The notes: generated by a model not told the origin, from the letters alone. 64,000 nt of DNA from Anniella stebbinsi (GCA_029215795.1 JARDYH010000005.1:38136001-38200000), one strand, 5' to 3'; counted from the stretch's first letter, positions 30,848-43,475 are shown. A program made the numbers and translations.

Positions 30848-31114
30848 CGGACGCCCCAGCAGGTAAGTGCCTCGCGCCGCCCGCCTCGCACCGCCCGCCT
30901 CCCGCCACCGCCGTGTGACCCCCCGCTGCCCCGGTTTGCCCCCGCCGCCCCCCCAGTTGGCCCGGATCGCCCCAGGGCCATCTGGTCACCCTTTTGGGGG
31001 GCTAAATTTCCAGATTTGGCCCCCCAAAACAGTTTCCCCCCCGGATGCGGATTTGCTCCCCATTTTCCGGGCATGTCCGGACAAATCCGGGCGGATGGTC
31101 ACCCTACTAATGCC

Positions 31115-31392
31115 ATTCCTATAGTTTTGGTAGAACTGCTCTGACTGAACAGAATGCAGCACATGTGTAACAAGAAACCATTCTAAAATCCAGCTGACAA
31201 AAAGGTTCAGAGATGTGCAAATCAAGCAGAAGTTTGAATCAATGTGTTTCCTGAGGCTTCAGGCCCATCTGGCCATTGTGGGAGTTTTGTGGTTGGCAAT
31301 ATATTCAAGTTAATTTACCTTTGTCAAACCAAAACAGCAATGGCCCATTTATAGGTGTGAAGCCAAAAAAAGCCAAAGGCAAAGGTGTAGTT
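31115..31392. other. No recognised feature
   Basis: Short noncoding stretch to the right of the nested complex. Confidence 0.5.
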
Positions 31393-31590
31393 CAATATTA
31401 CAACACCTCTCATGTGAGTAAAAACCTCCTGTTTTGCAACATGAGAGGTGTTGTAATATTGTACTGCCCTGAAGGACACTGTTTGTTCGAAACGCGTTGG
31501 AGATATATGTGTGTGCGTGTGTGCGTGTGTGTGTGTAATTTCATCCTCCGGTTCTACCACTTTGCCTTTTTTTGGCTTCTTTCCTGGGTT
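31360..31590. repeat. Nested inverted repeats with (GT)n
   Basis: Inner arms CAATATTACAACACCTCTCATG and CATGAGAGGTGTTGTAATATTG are perfect, separated by about 25 bp. Outer arms AAGCCAAAAAAAGCCAAAGG and CTTTGCCTTTTTTTGGCTTC enclose them and a (GT)n tract at 31508-31537. CCCATTTATAGGT occurs directly repeated outside both. Probably a MITE-like element. Confidence 0.75.
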
Positions 31591-31640
31591 TCCTTTCCTT
31601 TTTGGTTCCCATTTATAGGTACAACATATTTTCAGACATG

Positions 31641-32589
31641 AGGGAATGGAAAGGAGCTGCCTACATTGTAGCATAAATCTCAAACTGATAGCTAAATACA
31701 ACTGCCTTAATCTCATTATTACTCCAGTAGCTCATAAATGTACTACTGGACTCCTATCCACTGCACTAGGAAACCATGAATGAAAATAGCCCAAATGTAC
31801 TACAAATCAGGGGACACAAAGGGGCCAATGGGGCTTCTCTTGGTTCTATAGGGCCTCACATTCTGGCCTCACTCCTAAGGCTGTGCAACTAGTTGTTTCT
31901 TTAGTAAAGTCCAAGCTAATATCAGACTGCTGTACCAGCTTCTCTGTTGACCCCACTCACTTGCTTGACAGATTGCTTATCCAATGCTCAGTGCCTGCCC
32001 TGTTGTCTCTAATAGATAACCACTCATGTTTCATGGTTAGGTTGCTTCCATAAGAACTACAGATGCCATCATATGGCCACAGCCAAAGCATGGCACTGTG
32101 CATAAAAATGAATTGAAGCTTGAAAGTTTGCACTGCCTTATTGACACTGGCCCAATAAAACACCCTGTTACCAAGAATGGCACTCTCATTTAGCTAACTA
32201 GAAGCAATTTGGAGACCTGCTTCACCTTTTCTGCATTACTCTTCTTGAGAAAGCCTTGGAGGAACTTAATTTTTTCCCCACCTACCACAAAACATGTATG
32301 AACACTTCAAAAACCAGTGCTTAATTCAGACTCATCAGTTCATTGACAACTGAAGAGCAACAAATACCTTATGGCTTCAAAGTCAGCCCAATACTATATA
32401 GATTATGACCTACTGGCATGAAGATAAAGCAAGTGCAACTCTACTCTAGTCATCTGATAAATAGTCAGTCACCCAGCTGCTGGTGTTTAAGTATGTTTGG
32501 TGCTATTATTAGAAATTGCTAACATTAAAGAATTGTGGATAGAATGGAAGACTCAAACTTGAGACACCTACATCAAATTCCCAGATCTT
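31641..32589. other. No recognised feature
   Basis: AT-rich noncoding DNA; no repeat family recognised. Confidence 0.5.
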
Positions 32590-33010
32590 TTTTCTTTTTT
32601 ACAAATATCATATTTTATTACACAAACACTCACATCTATTGCATGCACAGACAAAAAGCATGCAGAGACAAAAAGAAAAGGAATATTTTACAATAAGGAA
32701 AATAAAGTATATGCTTGAACATTGTCCTGATATTGACTATTCTGGAATGCTAAAAATAAACTTATTGTAATAAATTTATCTGTCTGTTCCTTAACCTTCT
32801 GGAATACGTTAATTTTGATAGGATTGCTATATTCCATATTCTACCATACAAATATTGTTGGAGCAACTTTCTTCCAATTTGCCACTATACGTATTTTAGT
32901 TGTCATGAGCAGGTTTACGTCAACTTCAAGGTCAATATGATTAACCAAATCTTTAAGATAACACGAGAGTACTGCTATATTATTATTTAGGATGTTGTGG
33001 TATTGAGCAA
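32590..33010 (-). pseudogene. L1 LINE ORF2 C-terminal and 3' fragment
   Basis: The minus-strand frame around 32930-32840 reads NLLMTTKIRIVANWKKVAPTIFVW, equivalent to the conserved L1 C-terminal region (AARxLIAxxWK...PTxxxW). A T-rich start at 32590 on plus may mark the poly(A) end. Stops follow; strongly decayed. The 5' limit is unclear and may extend toward 33430. Confidence 0.55.
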
Positions 33011-33653
33011 TCAAGAGATTTCATTAACCACTTTCAAAACACTGGTCAAAAAGTGTTTTAACCCTGATCAATTCTGAAATACATGCAAAACGATTGCATG
33101 ACTTTACCTCATGGGAGCTGTAATGCAAATCTAACTTAACATATGAAGAGTCAAATACCACTGATATTGAATTTTTAAAGTTTTCTTCCAATCAGCTAAT
33201 ATGAATGTATTTGATACCTTCCTCCATATCTATTCACATTCCTTTATTGGGATCTCTTATCCCAAATCATATGTTCTTTTTTAAAAAATAAAATACAAGA
33301 CAACACTTAAATCTAATAACGAAGTTTGTGAATTATCAATACCAATCAATAATTCAAAACTATTCTCCCTCCCACGCATTCCATTATATTTTCTACATAT
33401 TTCCAGATCTTATATGACCGCTAGCAGTCACACAAGTTTCCATGAGCAAAATTAAAATAAACAGTGTTTCCTTACAGACGAATTGGAAATAAGGCAACTA
33501 CTAGGCTAATCAGGGGTACTGATATGGATAATTGTTGAGGTTTATATATAATTTTTCCGATCACCTCAGGGCCATAGAAGTGTGTATGTGTGGTTGTGGT
33601 GGGGGGCTAGCCTAACGCTTATGCAGGCTCATTCACATAGTAGGAAACCATGG
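33011..33653. other. AT-rich, possibly more decayed L1; nothing certain
   Basis: Continuation of AT-rich DNA with no frame or repeat I can name confidently. Confidence 0.4.
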
Positions 33654-33733
33654 GCCAGTATCCAATACCACTCTTAAACCTGTTGAAGTGGTTGGGCCTA
33701 GTTTATGTAGGACTACTGTTGGATACTGCCCTA
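33654..33733. repeat. Palindromic MITE-like element, CAGTATCCAAT type
   Basis: Ends CCAGTATCCAATACCACTC and GGACTACTGTTGGATACTGCC are inverted; short relative of 5938-6070. Confidence 0.65.
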
Positions 33734-35162
33734 TGTCTTCTCATTACATCTGAACGGGTTTACACCAGAGACAGAAGAGCAACTTCAAAATTACTTTTTG
33801 TAACTTTTAACAATTAAGAATTCTGGGTTGGATCTATACTTCGTCATTCTTAAGAGTAAAACCACTGAAATCAATGAGATTTAATTTAGTAATGACTGAG
33901 GTAAAAATAAAAGATAACATGGGAAGCTGCTAGAATGAGAAAGCTCTCCCTCAGTTCTTTGTGCTGACCCAGGTTATCCTGATAAATAATTCCCCTTCAG
34001 CTAATTTTGAAAACAGATGTCACAGAAAGGTAAGCAATTCAGGGTACTTCAGCTAACTGCTTCTCTCCAGTTGCCTCATGTGAGCAAGTCCCTGGAACAA
34101 AGTGAGGCGGGAGTTTACACATGCATTTCCCAACAAAGGTCTGTCAACATCCTTCATCTTACAGCTTCAGGGAAAAAGTAATCAAAAGATTGAATTAATA
34201 TTTACCCAAGGCAAAATTTCAAGTAGAGTAAAGACTCTGAAACCTGAGACACAAATCTCAAGTAACTAAAATACAGCTGAAGCTAGAGACTGACATGTGG
34301 AACTAGCAATAGTTTCAGTATGATTGGACACACAAAACTGACAATATTCTTTTCTTTCATTCACTGACAATTAATGTTCTTTTGCTTCATTCAGTCAGAG
34401 TGAATGTCAAATTCCTCTCTTGTGTCAGCAAATACTGTTTTTCCTGACTTGCTATAATTACTATTCTGAGTGTCCCCACTTTAAGAAAATGCTGACATTT
34501 GAACTGTTATGTCTTAACAATTTTGCTTTTGCAAATGACTTCAGTGGTTTTGATGTCCTAACAGAAATAGCAAAGGGGGGGGGGGGAAATTAACAGAACC
34601 AGTATACTTTAAGGAGTAAAAGTAGCTAATATACATGGAGGGGGAAAAACACCAAAGCAGCTATGGCATAATTCATACCATTTCTTGTAAAATAGTAGAG
34701 GCTTGGAAGCAGAACTGTATCAGTTTTGCAGGTTCCATGTATACATTAATTTCTGTTGTGAACCCAAGAGGAGCTCGCTAATATATAATTAGCACTTGTG
34801 TGAATGTTTCTTTTAGGTTAAACATTTTTGAAGATTTAATCCAAAAAAGTGCTTTAGAACTATAGCATTAATATAAGCTGATTATTTAGTTTGAATCAAA
34901 TTAGGGGAACCAGGACATTTCACAGAAAAAGGAGGAAATATAGCAGACATGCAGCTTTTTTTTTTTTTTTATAAACTTCAAACATTTTTTCACTCTTATT
35001 TTAGCTACAGTGACCTAATTATTCATAGAAACAGCAGCAAATTGGTGTGTGTATGTGGGGGGAACCTGAGCTCCACAATGTTCCTTCTGTCTGATCTGGC
35101 ATTTATAGTTTTTAATTCAATTCTCTTCTTCTGCCAGAGCTCAAGTACCATAGCTCTATTGC
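33734..35162. other. No recognised feature; homopolymer runs
   Basis: Noncoding DNA with a G12 run (34575-34586) and a T14-15 run near 34957-34971. Confidence 0.5.
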
Positions 35163-35505
35163 ACAAGGAGCTTTTCTATAAGAGGCTGTTAATCCACTGT
35201 ATCTACTTTCAGTTTCATTGCAGAATTAAGAGCCAAGCACTACACAAAGAGCATTTTCTTTCCTGTTTTTCCACTATATAACCTCTAGGTGGCACTGTGG
35301 TACAGCAGTATAGCAGTAACAGCAAAAAGACTGTTTGTTTCGCTTTCACAATTACATAGCACAATGTCCTTGCTCTAAAAAAACCTCACAGAAAGTGCTA
35401 GTTAGACAATGAAGCAAAATGCTGTCTAAAGAAATGTAAAACAACCATGAGTAGAGAATGATAAGCACACGATAAATTTTTGTGTAGAAAAGCCTTAGGA
35501 GGAGA
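35163..35505. repeat. Dispersed repeat F, copy 2, with CTCF-like motif
   Basis: Sister of 7195-7560 in the same orientation, with CCTCTAGGTGGCAC at 35282-35295 (one or two changes from the CTCF core consensus). Confidence 0.75.
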
Positions 35506-36941
35506 AGGATGTTATGAAACTGTTTTATGTTTCAGAAATCTTTCACATCATGAACACTAATCATACCTTGGCCCTCAGCAGATCAAATACTCATCAACTC
35601 TTTGGTGGATGTGTCAGAATATAGGCCATCTGGCCCTTGCCACCAAGCACAGATGCACAATGAGTGGCAAACCATTTCATCCCTTAAGTGCTGCCTACAT
35701 TGCTGTCCTAGGATAAAAGGAAATGATTACTCCCTTCTCATTTCTAAAATATTCTCCAGTGTCCTGATTAGATGCATGCAGGATTTCGACATGCATAGTT
35801 GGGCTGCAGCAAGCATAAAACAGATTATGTTGTAAACTGTCCGTTAACTTTTGGCACAGTGGTTGCTTTTTAACCACACAATTCTAAGAATTGCCAGTTA
35901 CTCATCTTTCTCCCCCAAACTGGTATTTTAAAAAAAATAGCTTTGGAATGAATCTTTTATAAAACTGTATCAATTGTTTCAATAAGACTTGATTGTTTTT
36001 CAATATGATTCATTATTATAAAAATAATAATGATTAATTAAGAGTCACGAATTTGCTACATCAAGGTGTCTGCTCAGTTCTTATAGCAACTTTGAAAGAA
36101 CATATGAGTGGAACTGCATTCTAGAATCACATGCTATTGCAGATTTGTTGAAGATTTTCACACTGATTTTGGCCAAATCAACTGAACGAAGCATTAATCA
36201 AGCACACAACTTTATATAAGAGAAGAAATTCACCAAAACATAATTAAATCTTGATTAATGTATCTCAGTCAATAACTTTTTAAAAAAAGCAAATTGTGGC
36301 AATTTTATGTACTTATTGACATGAAATTGCCACGTACCTTCAGAAATAGATTCTACAAGCCAGATGCTAACTCACTAAATTCTCAAGGGTAAAAGTACTT
36401 TACAAGACTAAACATCAGATGAGACACAAATAAAGAAAAGGGAGACATGAAATACAGGATAATTTTAGCAATTGGAAGAGAGAAGGAATGAGATTTGGAG
36501 CTGAGGGAGAAAAATCTTGTGGCAGACTTAGACAAAAGTTACATGCCCACTGGTAGTTGTGAATTGCATAGAGCATGAATGATGAACGAAAAGGAATTCC
36601 AGACACTTTTTTGTACAATAAATATTTGCTACTCATTTGTGGCACAATATCTACATGTCTTCTCTTGGAAGTTATGCCACCCTCACTTATCTGAGAGGGA
36701 TCGACGTGGCTTCTCTCATAGTTAACAGGACTAGATGCTCCCTCCTCTAATAACCCATCCCAGAAAAAATAACACACACCAATGTGATTTCAATTCATAT
36801 CCCCTTATTTGCATACACAAATCTCATATGGGGAAAAATAGACCAGGTGACATACACACAAGGGCAAACAGCCAAAGGTAATTCCAGGAACAACAGCAGC
36901 AGATTGTGAAGAGAATGGTTAGTGGGTATAAATTTGGGAAT
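35506..36941. other. No recognised feature
   Basis: About 1.4 kb of AT-rich noncoding DNA. Confidence 0.5.
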
Positions 36942-36946
36942 ATTAC

Positions 36947-37596
36947 TGTCCTATTTCACCACTGAGTGTTCACGTTGGGTTGGGGTCTGGTGAGTCAGTA
37001 GTTGATTACATAACAAATGAGCAAGCCAAGGCAGAGTACACAAACAGTCCTAGTCAGATCTGAAGTAGTAAGTCACAAAGCCAGGCAACAAAAGGGGTTA
37101 TGTAGAAAGAGTAGTCAAATCTGGCCAAGGTCACTTACAGAGCAGATGGCACGACCCACAGGCAAAAGCAAACTGGAGCCAAAATCAAACAGAACTTTGT
37201 TTCCACTCCAACTAGTCCTGTAAGCTTCCACTGGGCTTTTTATCCTGGAACTGACCCAAGCCCAGCTGCAGTAGTTCACTTCGATTGCAGAGCAGGGTGC
37301 TCTACTTGTGAGGAGACCCTTTCCTCCTGAGTAGACCTCTGCAGCTGCCTGGCACTTTGTGGAGGTTCTCTGAGTTAGGCCTGCCTCCTCTGGTGCTGGT
37401 GCTGGTGCTTCCTGGGACTTGGGCAGCGCTCACATTCCTTTTTTGAAGCAGGCTCCTCCTCTTCCTGAGGAGCTGAGACCTCCATAGGCTCCGGCCCCTC
37501 TCACGGCATAGGTCCTAGCATGGCCTTCGCATTGTTCCAGAGGTGGAGCCTCTAACTCTTCCTACTCTTTGGAGTCTTCCAATGGGGGGCATGACA
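36947..37596 (-). mobile_element. Candidate solo LTR (Gypsy-type)
   Basis: 650 bp starting TGTCC and ending ATGACA; flanking 5-mers ATTAC (36942-36946) and GTTAC (37597-37601) match at 4 of 5. Its right end (TCTTCCAATGGGGGGCATGACA region) resembles that of 13022-13728. More G+C-rich than its surroundings. Left boundary less certain than right. Confidence 0.5.
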
Positions 37597-37749
37597 GTTA
37601 CACACACCTATGATAGGGGAGTTATGGAGTTCACAAATGTAGAATAATATATGCTGCAGAAGGCATGGGTGTATTAGTATTTAGATGGTATAAAGAAGGA
37701 AATTGCAGATGACACACAGAGTAAGATTTGAAAAGGTTGAGTTGGTGCA

Positions 37750-38027
37750 TAAGGTGACCATATGGAAAGAAGGTCAAGGCTTCTGTTATTTTTAACAGTT
37801 GTAGAGAAAAGAGAATTTCAGCAGGTGTAATTTGTATGCATGAAGCACCTGGTGAAATTCCCTCTTCATCACAACAGTTAAAGTTGCAGGAGAACTGCCC
37901 TCTTTTGTATCTGGTCAAGAGGGCAAGGCTCCTGCACCTTTAACTGTTGTGACGGAATTTTACCAGGAGCTGAGTGCATACGAATGACACCTGCTGAAAT
38001 TCCTTTTGTACTCAACAGTTAAAGATC
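37750..38027. mobile_element. hAT MITE (TAGGGTGACCA family), copy 3, right end lost
   Basis: Starts TAAGGTGACCATATGG and keeps the GGTGAAATTCCCTCTTCATC / GACGGAATTTTACC inner arms and CAACAGTTAAAG, but the terminal CATATGGTCACCCTA is missing, so no target duplication can be read. Confidence 0.8.
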
Positions 38028-38686
38028 AGAATCCATCTCCAGCAGCTGTATTCATTCTCACTCAGTTCTCCTGCACTACTTAAAAATTATGTCAGACTTA
38101 TAGAAGCTAAAGTATAAAGACATCATTACCAAATAATCGATATGTACTGGAATACTACCTTAAATCAAAATCAAGCCGAAAATGTATTAGACAAATTCAC
38201 TTTCATGGAACCTCAGTTACAACTTCATAACTATGTAACCACCTGTTATCCCGTTATTTTGGTGCCAGTGTATCTATTTTCAGTTGCCTGTACCCCCCAA
38301 GTGTGACATGCAATGCCATGGTAACATAAACAGAGGTGCCTAGATGAAGAAGTTATAAATAGCAAGATATAGTCTATGAGATCCTAAAAGTAGCTAACCT
38401 ATAGGGCACCTGTTCTTAGGACATAACACTCCCACTAGTAGTTGTTTTGCAATTTCCAAGATCATTAAAATGTGGAATGTTTGAAAGGCGGAGTGTGAAG
38501 AAAATAGAGGGGCGGTGAAGTAAGCAGAGATGTGAAAGGCAATCTATTATTATAGTCAGGCTTCTATATGTTCAGATTCACAAAAATATCTACAAACCCA
38601 CTAGCAAATTAAGTTGTGCAGCTGCTATCAACATACAAGATTAATATTACTAATGGGAGTGATCTCATTGGAAAGAATTCTTCCCG
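38028..38686. other. No recognised feature
   Basis: Noncoding DNA between a MITE and a SINE. Confidence 0.5.
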
Positions 38687-38930
38687 TTTATTTATTTTTA
38701 CATTTATATCCCACCTTTTTTCTTCTAAGGAACCCAAGGTGGCATACATAATCCTCCTCCTCTCGATTTTATCCTCACAACAACAAGCCTGTGAGGTAGG
38801 TTGAGCTGAGAGTCTGTAACTGGCCCAAAGTCACCCAGTTGGTTTCCATGGCTGAGTGGGTCTAGAACCCAGACCTCAAAAACTCCCAGTCCAACACTTT
38901 AGCCACTACACCACACTGGCTCTCTGTTTA
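38687..38930 (-). mobile_element. tRNA-derived squamate (Sauria-type) SINE
   Basis: Read on the minus strand: GCCAGTGTGGTGTAGTGGCT (A-box region), GGTTCTAGACC (B box, 38859-38869), CACTCAGCCATGG, ACTGGGTGACTTTGGGCCAG, CCTACCTCACAGGC, TTGTGAGGATAAAAT, then ACCTTGGGTTCC and GGTGGGATATAAATGTAAAA tail. The pol III boxes are internal, so it is a SINE and not a tRNA gene. Confidence 0.88.
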
Positions 38931-38999
38931 TAAAGTTAAGAAAAATTGAGTTAGATCCAGAGAACACCACATGGAAGAGGGTGGGGGCAAAAACTGACT

Positions 39000-39260
39000 T
39001 TTTCAGCCCATCTTCACCCCACCAGTCCTCAGAACCTCCCAAGGGTTAGGGACCCTGCTGGATGGGGTGGGCTGTGGTGCAGGGGAAAGAGAGGGCTGAA
39101 AATTGGGCAGAAGTTTCTTCTGTGAATGGGACAGATGATCTGCCTGATTTTCCACTGATGTTCTTTCCTTTTTGGACCCCTCTGCCACAGCCCAGAGTAC
39201 CCTCACCCTTTGAGGAGCATTTTGGGGAGGCTCTGAGGGAGGGAAAGAGTGGGGAAAGTC
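39000..39260. repeat. Dispersed repeat shared with 11360-11560
   Basis: See 11360-11560 for matching blocks. This copy is longer and contains CCTTTTTGGACCCCTCTGCC downstream. Class unknown. Confidence 0.45.
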
Positions 39261-39477
39261 AGCTTCTGCCCATCAACCTTCAGAGGTGGATCTCTTAATC
39301 TAATCCAGACCAGTGGATTCAGTTTCTTCTACACAAAAGATGCAATAATAAAGCCTTGTCAGTTCTTAAGAACAGATACATGCATTCAAAACAGAATGCT
39401 CATTAGAGCCACATGATTTATTTCTGCATTGCAGAAATACCCGAAATTTGATTCTGGGAGCTGTCTATACAGTTTAA

Positions 39478-39800
39478 AAGCTGCTTGTTGGCTGCACGGT
39501 GGCGCTGTGTTGGTTACATGATGTAGCAGCCACTGCGGGGCTTTTCCACAAAGCTGCACGCTGGAAAAGTTGGGAACTTACCCTGACTTTTCCTACTGGA
39601 GCAAGGTCTCTTCAGCTCTTCCGCCATCTGTCTTTGCTCCGACATCGCACTGGGGGCATTCCCAGAAGTTGGGCAAGCGGCAGGCCCAGCAAGCCAAATG
39701 GCCACTGGAAAGCCTGCACTGCCACCTCCAGTGGAGACTACTTGCAGCCACCGCACAGCAGTGCTACTGCAGGGTTTGGCGGCAGGGTCCAGTTCTCAGG
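39478..39800 (+). repeat. Dispersed repeat E, copy 2
   Basis: Contains GGTTACATGATGTAGCAGCC, GCGGGGCTTTTCCACAAAGC, AAAAGTTGGGAACTTACCCTGA and GGAGCAAGGTC, aligned with 22970-23335 and the reverse of 62455-62830. Confidence 0.65.
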
Positions 39801-40986
39801 CAGAATATGGATTTATACTGTTGGCAATTGTACTTTTAATATTTTGGCTTCTATAATCTCAATATGAATAGATGTTTCTATAGATTTAGGCTGTATCCAG
39901 AACTGCTTCTGGATGCCCAAGTAACAAAGGATATGTTTTATCATCATAGGGTCAAAGTACAGGTTACTTTAAATAGGTCTTCGAATCCAATGCTTGGGAT
40001 TCCCCACTTCCACCCCATTGCCCTGCCAAAAAGCAGCTCCAGGAGTCAACAACCTAGATCTGTAGTCTAGACCCCCCAATAGTAAGTATAGAATCTTCTA
40101 ATTACAAATACTTTTAATGTTTGTTCCATATAACTACACAGCTCCACCAAGAAGTCCAATTCAGATGATCACATCTGTTCTAGTGCTCTTCCCAGTCCCA
40201 GTTCTATACATGCTTGAGTGAATCTGGCATAAAGAGTTCTGAAGAAGAAATAAGCCAGGTGTTCTCTTTCCACATTAAAGCACAGCAACATTCCAACATC
40301 CAAACTGTTATTCTAACTACCTTTCAGTAAAACAAGACAACCATAGTTCATTTCTGTGTCTTTGTATAAGCATGTATAGTAGAAGCCTTGCCTTCTTGGG
40401 CTGTTATATAGTTACTAGCTTGTAAACATCAAGGTCACTTCGAGGTCATGCACTCATGAAGGCCTTGTGATGTAAGCAGATATGAGAGATCAGATCTCTT
40501 TGTTAAAGCAAGTCTTTTTGCATTCTTGGGGGTGGGGAAGGTAAATACACACAAAATAGAGGCAAAAAGACTGCAGAACAATTAGCTTTCATTTCATACC
40601 TTTACTACCCTAACATGAAATAAAGATTTACACTATAGATATAAAAATGAATTAATTCCATGAAATGCACAAAACTTAATTGCTAATTTTCTCTTCTGTA
40701 TAAAGCCTTGCAAGTAATGAACATATATATAACTTGAACATAGTTCACATTACAACTGAGTTTATTATAAAACCATACTTTGGGCTGGTGCAGACATGCT
40801 GGCTTCCTCTTAACTACGGCTAGGAAAATCGGGAGCAATCCCCAGAAAGACATTTTTCTTCCTTCCATCACACTCGCCAAATCAGTTCACTCCTCCCACC
40901 TTAAGGGAAATGCCAGCAACAACCTTATCCACAGTTAACACCAACCAAGGTTCCTGTACTATCATGATCTGTTTAAGACGGATTTA
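39801..40986. other. No recognised feature
   Basis: Noncoding DNA without recognisable structure. Confidence 0.5.
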
Positions 40987-41996
40987 GGGCTCCATCACAC
41001 CAGCAATTTAGCACACACTTGCCATGCCTGGTGTGCGGATTTGCAGCATGGTACTCACATGACGCTGTGCCTGTCCTGCTGACATCCCGCCTCTTCTCCA
41101 GCCTTTTGCATCTTTTCCTAGAACTCCTAAAGTCTGGATTATTTTCCCTAAGCGTGTTTAATGTGCCCTTAAGCCTCCGTGTAGTGCTGTACTAGGCTAA
41201 CCATATGAAAAGGAGGACAGGGCTCATGTAACTTTAACAGTTGTAGAGAAAAGGGAATTTCAGCCAGTGTCATTTGTATGCAATTAGTCCCTGGTGAAAT
41301 TCCCTCTTCATCACAACAGTTAAAGGTGCAGGCATATACAAAAGAAGGCAGGGCCCCTGCAACTTTAACTGTTGTGATGAAGAGTTCATTTCACCAGGAA
41401 CTAATTGCATCCAAATGACACCGGCTGAAATTCCCTTTTCTCTACAACTGTTAAAGTTACATGAGCCCTGTCCTCCTTTTCATATGGTCAGCCTATGCTG
41501 TACTCTCACGTTTTCTTTTGTTGGGTGTGTGTGCTGTTGGCTTGAATGGATTGCATCAGGTCCTGGCAGGGAAAAGCGATCTCTCCCAACAGCCATCTCC
41601 AAGCCTCAATATAAAACCCAAACCTTGCATCCCAGGTTTGAAAGCATTTTTTTATAAAAATCATACAATGCCTGAATCTCTGCAGAGACAGTATTCTACT
41701 CCCTCAGTGCCCCCAAAGAGCCAGATTAAGGGTCGTTCCATTTTTGCCTGGCAGAAAGGTGGTCTGGTTGAAGCACTCATCTGATAGGACCTGCTTGTAT
41801 ATGTCTTGTTAAAAGGGGGAAGGAGAAACCAATGAACTGGAGGGAGCAAGAGAAGGGATGGAGTGGAATGGAGTGGAAGAGCAAACAAGAGAAAGAGCAG
41901 CATATTCAGGTGAAAGGGACCATAAGCTTGATGTGCTTATGCATCAGAGGTAAAAACGCAGCGACAACCAGGGGGGAATTGGGTGTGATGGAGCTC
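40987..41996. mobile_element. MITE family D, copy 2, interrupted by a hAT MITE
   Basis: Ends GGGCTCCATCACACC and GGTGTGATGGAGCTC are a 15-bp inverted repeat with one difference. Flanks TTA and ATA hint at a 3-bp duplication but do not match exactly. The hAT MITE at 41193-41495 is inserted inside. Interior matches 56721-57355 in reverse orientation (GCTTGAATGGATTGCATC, CCCAGGTTTGAAAGCA-like, CTCTGCAGAGACAG). Confidence 0.82.
41193..41495. mobile_element. hAT MITE (TAGGGTGACCA family), copy 4
   Basis: Ends TAGGCTAACCATATG and CATATGGTCAGCCTA, exact 8-bp duplication TGCTGTAC (41185-41192, 41496-41503), palindromic arms throughout. Confidence 0.93.
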
Positions 41997-43199
41997 ATAG
42001 ATCCTCAGGTAATGTGTTAAGGAAGAGTAACTCAAGAAGCTTCTATGAAAAATCTATTTATTTGTGCAAGCTCAGAAGAATCGGAGTTGGAAAGACCCAT
42101 GTAGTTACCACTACCTAGGAACTTGAGTGGTGACTAATTCATCCAATACAAGACAGTATTTCTCAACTTTGATGCCCTGGGCACAGTTGTTTCTAGGTAA
42201 AAATGGGAGGCATACTGAGACTGAAATCATTTCTTTATCAGCTCCCAGAAGAATGGACAGGCATAGTCTTTGTAAGTTAACACTGCCTCCCAGAGGGCCA
42301 TCTTTCTTTTTGCCACTTATCAAGGCTCAAGAATCCTCCATCTTTTTCTCAAGGAGCTCTCAAAGGCAGAAGATTCAACACCACCAATTTCAAGTCATTT
42401 GCAACCGGACAATATACAATGAGTTTGCTAGGCATTTTCAATTTAATTAAGGGGTGGAGCAGTGTGGATTTTGCATGCTATCAATGAGGTTGTGCTCGTT
42501 GTACTAGTTCCGAGTACATTATACCATTCTTATTAAATAAACTAGTGGATTTATTTACACTGGCTATTTGCCATGAGAAAAAAGATATTAGTTATTTTCC
42601 TCCCTGAGTCCCAAAAACATCCTGGCTCTGTACTTGTGTAAAATGCAAAACAATGCATCTAAAGGTGCATGACTTTATGTTTTGGATATAATTTGTATCC
42701 ACTGGCAGCAGACAGTGGGATTATACCATACCAACAAATATTTTAATGTAAGCAGACAGTCTTTGCAAAACATTTTCCTCATGTTTTCTACAAGCTCAAA
42801 TAAAGTCATTAAGTGTATGCTACCATTTGCACAACCACAGAACTGTGAAGTGAGGGCTGTAATAAACAGCCCTTGAAACAAAAATAAAACCATTATGGAA
42901 AAGTTAATGTGGATAATTACAATAAGAAAACATTTTCTCTGTCTAAACTAATGAGAAAAGGGCAATAACTAATATTATTTAAAGAAACTATGTCAGGAGT
43001 TTAATAAATATGTAAATTTTTCAAAGGTGTGCTTATAACAAAGAGAATGGTATACTTCAAACCCATTTGAATGTCTTTTGGAGGATTAACAGTTATTATT
43101 TCTTTAATACTTGTGATCAATGGTTTAAATGTTTTATGGATTCATAGAATGGAGATGGCTTTAAGTAGACAAGTAGGGATTATTAAACTGAAATTGCTT
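41997..43199. other. Mostly unrecognised
   Basis: At 42073-42110 the words AGAATCGGAGTTGGAAAGACC recall a reversed CR1 3' end, but too short to claim. The rest is AT-rich noncoding DNA. Confidence 0.4.
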
Positions 43200-43249
43200 T
43201 TTGATATTAATATTTACATGGTATCTGCCAATTAGATTTAGACTATATT

Positions 43250-43475
43250 TATGTTTTTGTGGACCTTGTCAATATAATAAATTCTTTTAAAATTAAATGT
43301 AACAAGAACAAAAACAGTTATATCTGATTTACTATATCTTTATGGTTTTGTTTTATTTGTTCTTTGTAACTGTATAATTTTTATGTTATTATATGATTTA
43401 TTTTGTAAGCTGCCTTGAGTTCGCCTGGTAAAAAAAGGCAGTGTAGACGTTTTATAAAATAAAAATAAGTGAAGT
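43250..43475 (+). repeat. LINE/SINE 3'-end fragment
   Basis: TTTTGTAAGCTGCCTTGAGT, then AAAAAAAGGCAGTGTAGACG and an A-rich tail (TTTATAAAATAAAAATAAG) are the usual 3' terminus of squamate L2-type LINEs and their SINEs. A similar decayed end is at 49935-49995. Confidence 0.5.

Larger units (their letters stand above)
25448..31106. mobile_element. Nonautonomous hAT-like element split by an LTR retrotransposon
   Basis: Outer ends TAGGGTGACCAGATTTTG and GGATGGTCACCCTA are flanked by an exact 8-bp duplication CTAATGCC (25440-25447, 31107-31114). Without the LTR element (25697-30847) and its 5-bp duplication it is about 503 bp. Subterminal TCCGG/CCGGA words, very C-rich left (CCCGCCCGC runs) and right arms. 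The left arm retains half of the palindromic module seen at 19771-20910: CATCACCCGGCGCGCTACT, a stem-loop (CTACTGAG ... CTCAGTAG) and GAAGCGGAC. The right arm continues with GCCCCAGCAGGTAAGTG at 30853-30869. Confidence 0.9.

Noticed and set aside
38687..38930. tRNA gene or pseudogene
   Set aside because: A and B boxes are present but embedded in a longer SINE with its typical body and tail.
42073..42200. Reverse CR1 3' end
   Set aside because: Only about 25 bp resemble the CR1 terminus; insufficient.
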